Source: Bryobacterales bacterium (GTDB lineage: Bacteria > Acidobacteriota > Terriglobia > Bryobacterales > Bryobacteraceae). Taken from it: a stretch of 64,000 nt of DNA. Below are positions 60,504 to 64,000 of this stretch, piece after piece (position 1 is the stretch's first letter; each line of letters opens with the position of its first letter). The notes beneath the pieces are model-generated. The model was not told the origin of the DNA. It did no database searches and saw only the letters and a program-made list of their open reading frames with translations. Both the position numbers and the translations under genes were made by a program. Location of the stretch: assembly GCA_003167255.1 (NCBI GenBank), contig PMTR01000148.1, forward strand, positions 1 through 64,000. Reading direction: 5' to 3'.

Positions 60504-61352
60504 ATGTCTGGTGCCACGCCGGTTTTATTTTTCCACAGCGTCTTCCCGTTGGCTACCATAATTGGCTGGGAAAGGATCGTTCATCAGTTCGACCTCAGCA
60601 AATTCTTCCAGGTCATTTCCGTCCTGGGTTCAGCCCTAACAGCTTACAAGCTCTACCAGGCACGTATCCACCGCCGATACCGCATCTTCTTTGCTTATTT
60701 GCTTTTTAGGATTCCATACATTTCCTGCGCGATATTCTTGGATGTGGCCGGCACAACGTATTTATGGCTCTTCACAAAGTCTGAACCCATCGTCATGTTG
60801 TTTTACGTCCTAATCGTTCTTGAACTCTATCGATTGGTCCTGGAGAGGTACAAGGGCTTGTACACCCTCGGCAGGTGGGCCATGGGTGTTGCGATGGCCA
60901 TTGCCCTGTCCGTATCGATACTCGGCTTGGGAGGAGTAGCCTCCGCGCAGGTTCACAAGTTCTCTTGGTGGGTGATCTTCGAGGCTAAAGCCGAAGCCCG
61001 GCTCGATCTCGCCCTGGTCCTGTTTATCCTATTGATTTTATTGTTCTTGAGCCGCTACCCGATTCGTCTGAATCGCAACGTTGTGGTACATACAATCGTG
61101 TATTCCGTCTTTTTCTTTGCGGATAGCCTCGGTTTGGTCCTCTGGCTTTTCAAGACCGAAGTGCCGGTCGGGCTTGATAAAGCCCTAATGGGAATTGCCT
61201 CAGCCTGTGCCGTCGCCTGGTGGATTGGATTGACCAAGAAAGGCGAGGAAGTACAGGTGCGTCTGCCTTCGCTGGGCCCTGGCGCCGAGCAGAGGGTCAT
61301 GCAACAACTCGAAGCCTTAAACGCCACGCTGTTAAAAGCCTCGCAGAAGTAG
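60504..61352 (+). CDS. seven-helix membrane protein of unknown function
   Basis: A 282-residue protein with about seven transmembrane helices and a cytoplasmic C-terminal segment predicted as coiled coil (GAEQRVMQQLEALNATLLKA). ATG 60504 is taken over the TTG three bases upstream. The layout resembles receptor-like 7TM proteins but no motif fixes a family. GC is lower than the window average, and it follows the secreted-peptide gene. Confidence 0.75.
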   Translation: MSGATPVLFFHSVFPLATIIGWERIVHQFDLSKFFQVISVLGSALTAYKLYQARIHRRYRIFFAYLLFRIPYISCAIFLDVAGTTYLWLFTKSEPIVMLFYVLIVLELYRLVLERYKGLYTLGRWAMGVAMAIALSVSILGLGGVASAQVHKFSWWVIFEAKAEARLDLALVLFILLILLFLSRYPIRLNRNVVVHTIVYSVFFFADSLGLVLWLFKTEVPVGLDKALMGIASACAVAWWIGLTKKGEEVQVRLPSLGPGAEQRVMQQLEALNATLLKASQK

Positions 61353-61452
61353 GTTGATATCCTTTGTCAATCTAGTACTGGTATTACGTATCCCCAATTG
61401 CATTTCCTTCCGATTTAACGTATGATTTCAAAGACGACGATTTTAAAGGGAG

Positions 61453-61986
61453 ATGCACTATTTGATTGCCATTTCGATTGTGACCAGCGTGGCGTTGATT
61501 CTGGCGCTGGTCGTCCTCGTTCGGAAGGTCGCCTTTAACGGGAGCAGTCTTCCCGTAACAGCCGAGTGGATCGATGAACTGTCGATCGAACGCTATCGGC
61601 CGATGATGCGCCTTCTGGATGGGAACGATCTGAAGTTTCTCAAGTCGCAACCGGGCTTTACCCACAAGATGGCTAGCAACCTCCGCATCCAGCGCTGCCA
61701 GATTTTCCGCGGCTACCTGCGCTGCCTCAACGCGGATTTCCAAAAGGTTTGTTCAGCTATCAAGATTCTGATGTTGCAGTCGCTGCAGGATAGACCGGAT
61801 CTGGCGGGCGTGCTCATTCATCATCAGGTGAAGTTTGCCTTGGGCATGCAATCGGTTCAGATTCGACTCCTCCTGTTCCGCTGGGGCATCTGTGGCGTGG
61901 ATGTTACGAACCTGGTCAAGACGTTCGACTTGATGCGCCTGGAGTTGCGTAACCTGGTGCCGGCAGGCATGCCGGCTGGAGCTTAA
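61453..61986 (+). CDS. single-span membrane protein of unknown function
   Basis: A 177-residue protein. One N-terminal helix (LIAISIVTSVALILALVVLV) precedes a cytoplasmic helical domain (RPMMRLLDGNDLKFLKSQPG, QIFRGYLRCLNADFQKVCSA). No family is recognised. It follows the 7TM gene by 100 bases on the same strand, so the three may act together. Confidence 0.7.
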   Translation: MHYLIAISIVTSVALILALVVLVRKVAFNGSSLPVTAEWIDELSIERYRPMMRLLDGNDLKFLKSQPGFTHKMASNLRIQRCQIFRGYLRCLNADFQKVCSAIKILMLQSLQDRPDLAGVLIHHQVKFALGMQSVQIRLLLFRWGICGVDVTNLVKTFDLMRLELRNLVPAGMPAGA

Positions 61987-62044
61987 GCCCGTCCCGGATT
62001 TACCGGCGGCTGTAGCGGTGCGCGGTGCTGTGCCCCTACAGCCC

Positions 62045-62782
62045 CTACAGCCGCTTTAGCATTTCCTTGGCTTCCTTCCACTTCGGAAACTTCTTCTCCG
62101 CTTCCCTGAACTCTTTCGTGTGTACCCTCCGCCGCGCTCCACTGTGCTCTACCGGATAACGCAGGTGCAGCATCTCGTGGAACATCACGTACTCCAGCGC
62201 CAGCTCCGGCACTCCCTCGCGATCTAGAATCCGGCTGATGATGATGGCGTTGTGGGATGGGTCGAAGTGGCCCAGCATGCTCCGCGACACCCCGCGGCTC
62301 CAGCCCAGACGTGGCATCCCCATGAGCCCGTCGAAATGCTCGCGGTTGAGGCGCTCGAAAACCTCTTCCAGGTTGTGGCCGTCCCCTTGCGGTCCCGAGA
62401 CGAATTTCCGCCCGCGAATCTGCCGTATCAGGTGTGCCTGCCGCCGCACGTCCCGGCGGTTGAGGTACAGCCGGTAACGGTGGGAGTGCACGCGCGCCAC
62501 CGGCTTGCGGTAGAGCTTGCCCAGCAGGATGTACGCCAGCGCTTCGGTTACAGGCGCCGGTGCTCCCGCCAGGATGTCGGAAATGCGCACCAGCAGGCGC
62601 CCGTCTTCCAGCCGGATGAAGCTGTCGGCATTCGCGAAGCGGCAGAACTCGACGCGCATCGCCGGCACCACCGTGCGCGGCTTCAGTTCGCGGAACACGC
62701 GGGTATAAATCTCCTCCGGCGTCTCGAAAAACAAGGAGCTCTGGAGTCCCTCGAGTCCCGGCCCCGCTACTGGTTCTCCCAT
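62045..62782 (-). CDS. SprT-like zinc metalloprotease-fold protein
   Basis: A 245-residue protein. The C-terminal half has the zinc motif HEMLH preceded by LALEYVMF and followed by RYPVEHSGARRRVHTKEFRE, as in SprT/DUF45-type peptidases. The N-terminal half (LAYILLGKLYRKPVARVHSH) is specific to this family. Cytoplasmic; substrate unknown. It converges with the preceding membrane-protein genes. Confidence 0.82.
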   Translation of the reverse strand: MGEPVAGPGLEGLQSSLFFETPEEIYTRVFRELKPRTVVPAMRVEFCRFANADSFIRLEDGRLLVRISDILAGAPAPVTEALAYILLGKLYRKPVARVHSHRYRLYLNRRDVRRQAHLIRQIRGRKFVSGPQGDGHNLEEVFERLNREHFDGLMGMPRLGWSRGVSRSMLGHFDPSHNAIIISRILDREGVPELALEYVMFHEMLHLRYPVEHSGARRRVHTKEFREAEKKFPKWKEAKEMLKRL

Positions 62783-62817
62783 CTTCCACTAGAGTACCGC
62801 GCCGGCAGGCTATGGGT

Positions 62818-63072
62818 TCACCGCGGAGACGCGGAGACGCGGAGAAAACAAGAGAAACGAATATCTCGATTGAGCCCGTGTCTCCCTCGCAGCGCGTCGA
62901 TCACGCGTCCATGCAAGGCTATGCGTTAACCGCGGAGACGCAGAGACGCGGAGAAAACAAGAGAAAGGAGCATTTCGATTGAGTCCGTGTTTTCCTTCCC
63001 GGCCGGCAGCCGGTATCTGCATGAACTCCCCGATTCCTCAGTTTTCTCCGCGCCTCCGCGTCTCCGCGGTGA
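62818..63072. repeat. three arms of the TTCACCGCAGAGACGCGG repeat family
   Basis: Direct copies at 62818-62854 and 62926-62965 are followed by an inverted copy at 63041-63072. This is the third locus of the family (also 4909-5010 and 13960-14094). The 340-base gap between the protease and fabH contains only this repeat cluster. Confidence 0.85.
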
Positions 63073-63155
63073 AGAAGACGTTATCCGTTCGGCAAGAGCC
63101 AACTTGCAATCCCTACGCCCGGATGAGTTACCCTGAATCCTTAAGGACAATCAAC

Positions 63156-64000
63156 TTGCTCAAGGCGAAAATCAGCGCGCTGGGGTGTTTCACGCCTCCC
63201 GGCCTGCTCACCAATCAAGATCTCGAAAAACTCGTAGAGACCAACGACCAGTGGATTCTCGATCGAACCGGAATCCGCGAGCGGCACATTGCGGATCCGG
63301 GAATGGCGACTTCGGATATGGCTATCGCCGCTGCCAAATGCGCGTTGGCCCAGCGCGGCATTGACGCCTCGGAAATCGACGCCATCATCGTCTGCACCGT
63401 CACGCCGGACTACATGTTCCCGTCCACCGCCTGTCTGGTGCAGCACGCCCTCGGATCGAAACATGCCTGGGGATTCGACCTGATCGCCGCCTGCTCCAGC
63501 TTTGTCTACGGTTCCACGGTGGGCGCGCACCTGGTGGGCGCCGGGACCCACAAGAAGGTTCTCGTAATCGGCGCCGATACCATGAGCCGCATTATCGATT
63601 ACACCGACCGCGCCACCTGCGTGCTGTTCGGCGACGGCGCCGGCGCCGTATTGATCGAGCCCGTCACCGCCGGCGAGGAAAACCTGGGCTTCATCGACTT
63701 TCTGGGCGAGATCGATGGCTCCGGCGGTGACTTCCTCAAAATGCCGGCCGGCGGCAGCCGCTTGCCCGCCTCGCACGAGACCGTGGACAAGCGCCAACAC
63801 TACGTTCACCAGGAAGGCGGCCAGGTTTTCAAATATGCCGTCCGCAAGATGTTCGAAACCTGCCGCGACGTGCTGCAGCGCAACGGTCTCACCGGCGACG
63901 ACGTAGCCGTGATGATTCCGCACCAGGCCAACAAACGCATCATCACGGCCGCCGGCGATCGCCTGGGCATCGCCCCGGAAAAGGTGATGATCAATATCGA
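63156..64000 (+). CDS. fabH: beta-ketoacyl-ACP synthase III (FabH), 5-prime part
   Basis: The frame runs off the window edge; 281 codons are visible of about 330. Catalytic C113 (DLIAACSSFVYG) and the His of MIPHQANKRI are present; the Asn would be just beyond the edge. FabH condenses acetyl-CoA or a branched acyl-CoA with malonyl-ACP to start fatty acid synthesis. TTG 63156, with AAGGA at 8 bases, starts at the usual N-terminus (KAKISALGCFTPPGLLTNQD). An in-frame ATG at 63123 lacks a ribosome site. Confidence 0.95.
   Translation, partial: MLKAKISALGCFTPPGLLTNQDLEKLVETNDQWILDRTGIRERHIADPGMATSDMAIAAAKCALAQRGIDASEIDAIIVCTVTPDYMFPSTACLVQHALGSKHAWGFDLIAACSSFVYGSTVGAHLVGAGTHKKVLVIGADTMSRIIDYTDRATCVLFGDGAGAVLIEPVTAGEENLGFIDFLGEIDGSGGDFLKMPAGGSRLPASHETVDKRQHYVHQEGGQVFKYAVRKMFETCRDVLQRNGLTGDDVAVMIPHQANKRIITAAGDRLGIAPEKVMINI

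Noticed and set aside
63141-63923. 260-codon minus-strand frame at the right edge
   Set aside because: It is antisense to fabH, whose catalytic Cys and His motifs are clear on the plus strand.

Overview
The window looks like a chromosomal segment from a high-GC Acidobacteriota bacterium, most likely close to the Bryobacterales/Solibacter group. The reasons are family content (an acidobacterial-type von Willebrand A protein, DUF3617, DUF5658, BNR-repeat exoproteins), ATGA-coupled operons, and intergenic spaces packed with several families of perfect hairpin repeats. No rRNA, tRNA, CRISPR array or intact transposase gene was seen. The placement is inference from family content, not a database match.

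Layout. 1-1300: unassigned sequence and a frameshifted DUF6883/DUF4926 pair. 1348-7201: a uronate (pectin/alginate-type) catabolic operon with an IclR regulator, KduI, KduD, KDG kinase, KDPG aldolase, a cupin and a secreted alginate-lyase-family protein. 7295-15895: a Tad/Flp pilus locus. tadC, tadB, tadA, cpaB, the prepilin peptidase and a membrane protein are on the minus strand; tadZ and two Flp pilins are on the plus strand. No secretin gene is present. 16873-27531: an F420-independent (Mvh-type) [NiFe] hydrogenase cluster. It holds large and small subunits, MvhD, a 1493-residue HdrA-type flavoprotein with an inserted NADPH-binding module, a QmoC-like membrane subunit, a maturation protease, HypC, a MarR regulator and the first codons of a destroyed hypD. 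29425-32192: a Rieske/cytochrome b/nine-heme cytochrome c operon.

32350-46367: mostly housekeeping and metabolic genes, including DUF3617, VWA, TpiA, phosphopentomutase, a DesKR-like two-component system with its ABC exporter, an SDR, a Tat-exported Gfo/Idh oxidoreductase, an acyl-CoA dehydrogenase, a MeaB-methylmalonyl-CoA epimerase fusion, MTA phosphorylase and a heptosyltransferase-like protein. 46378-57334: a sirtuin, then an accessory zone with two divergent toxin-antitoxin pairs, gene remnants (PEP mutase-like, a duplicated exoprotein tail, a SecA-like fragment), a BNR-repeat protein and several orphans. 57316-64000: PheA, UbiX, an XRE/S24-like regulator, a 37-residue secreted peptide next to two unknown membrane proteins, a zinc protease and the start of FabH.

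How it fits together. The catabolic operon would funnel unsaturated uronates through 2-keto-3-deoxygluconate to pyruvate and glyceraldehyde-3-phosphate. The hydrogenase/HdrA/QmoC cluster could move electrons between H2, NADPH, ferredoxin and menaquinone. The Rieske/cyt b/multiheme operon 2 kb away could oxidise the quinol. That makes the 17-32 kb stretch the strongest candidate for an undescribed respiratory module. A second theme is that the mobile hairpin repeats have entered coding sequence: one lies inside the HdrA gene, and another builds the linker of the MeaB-epimerase fusion.
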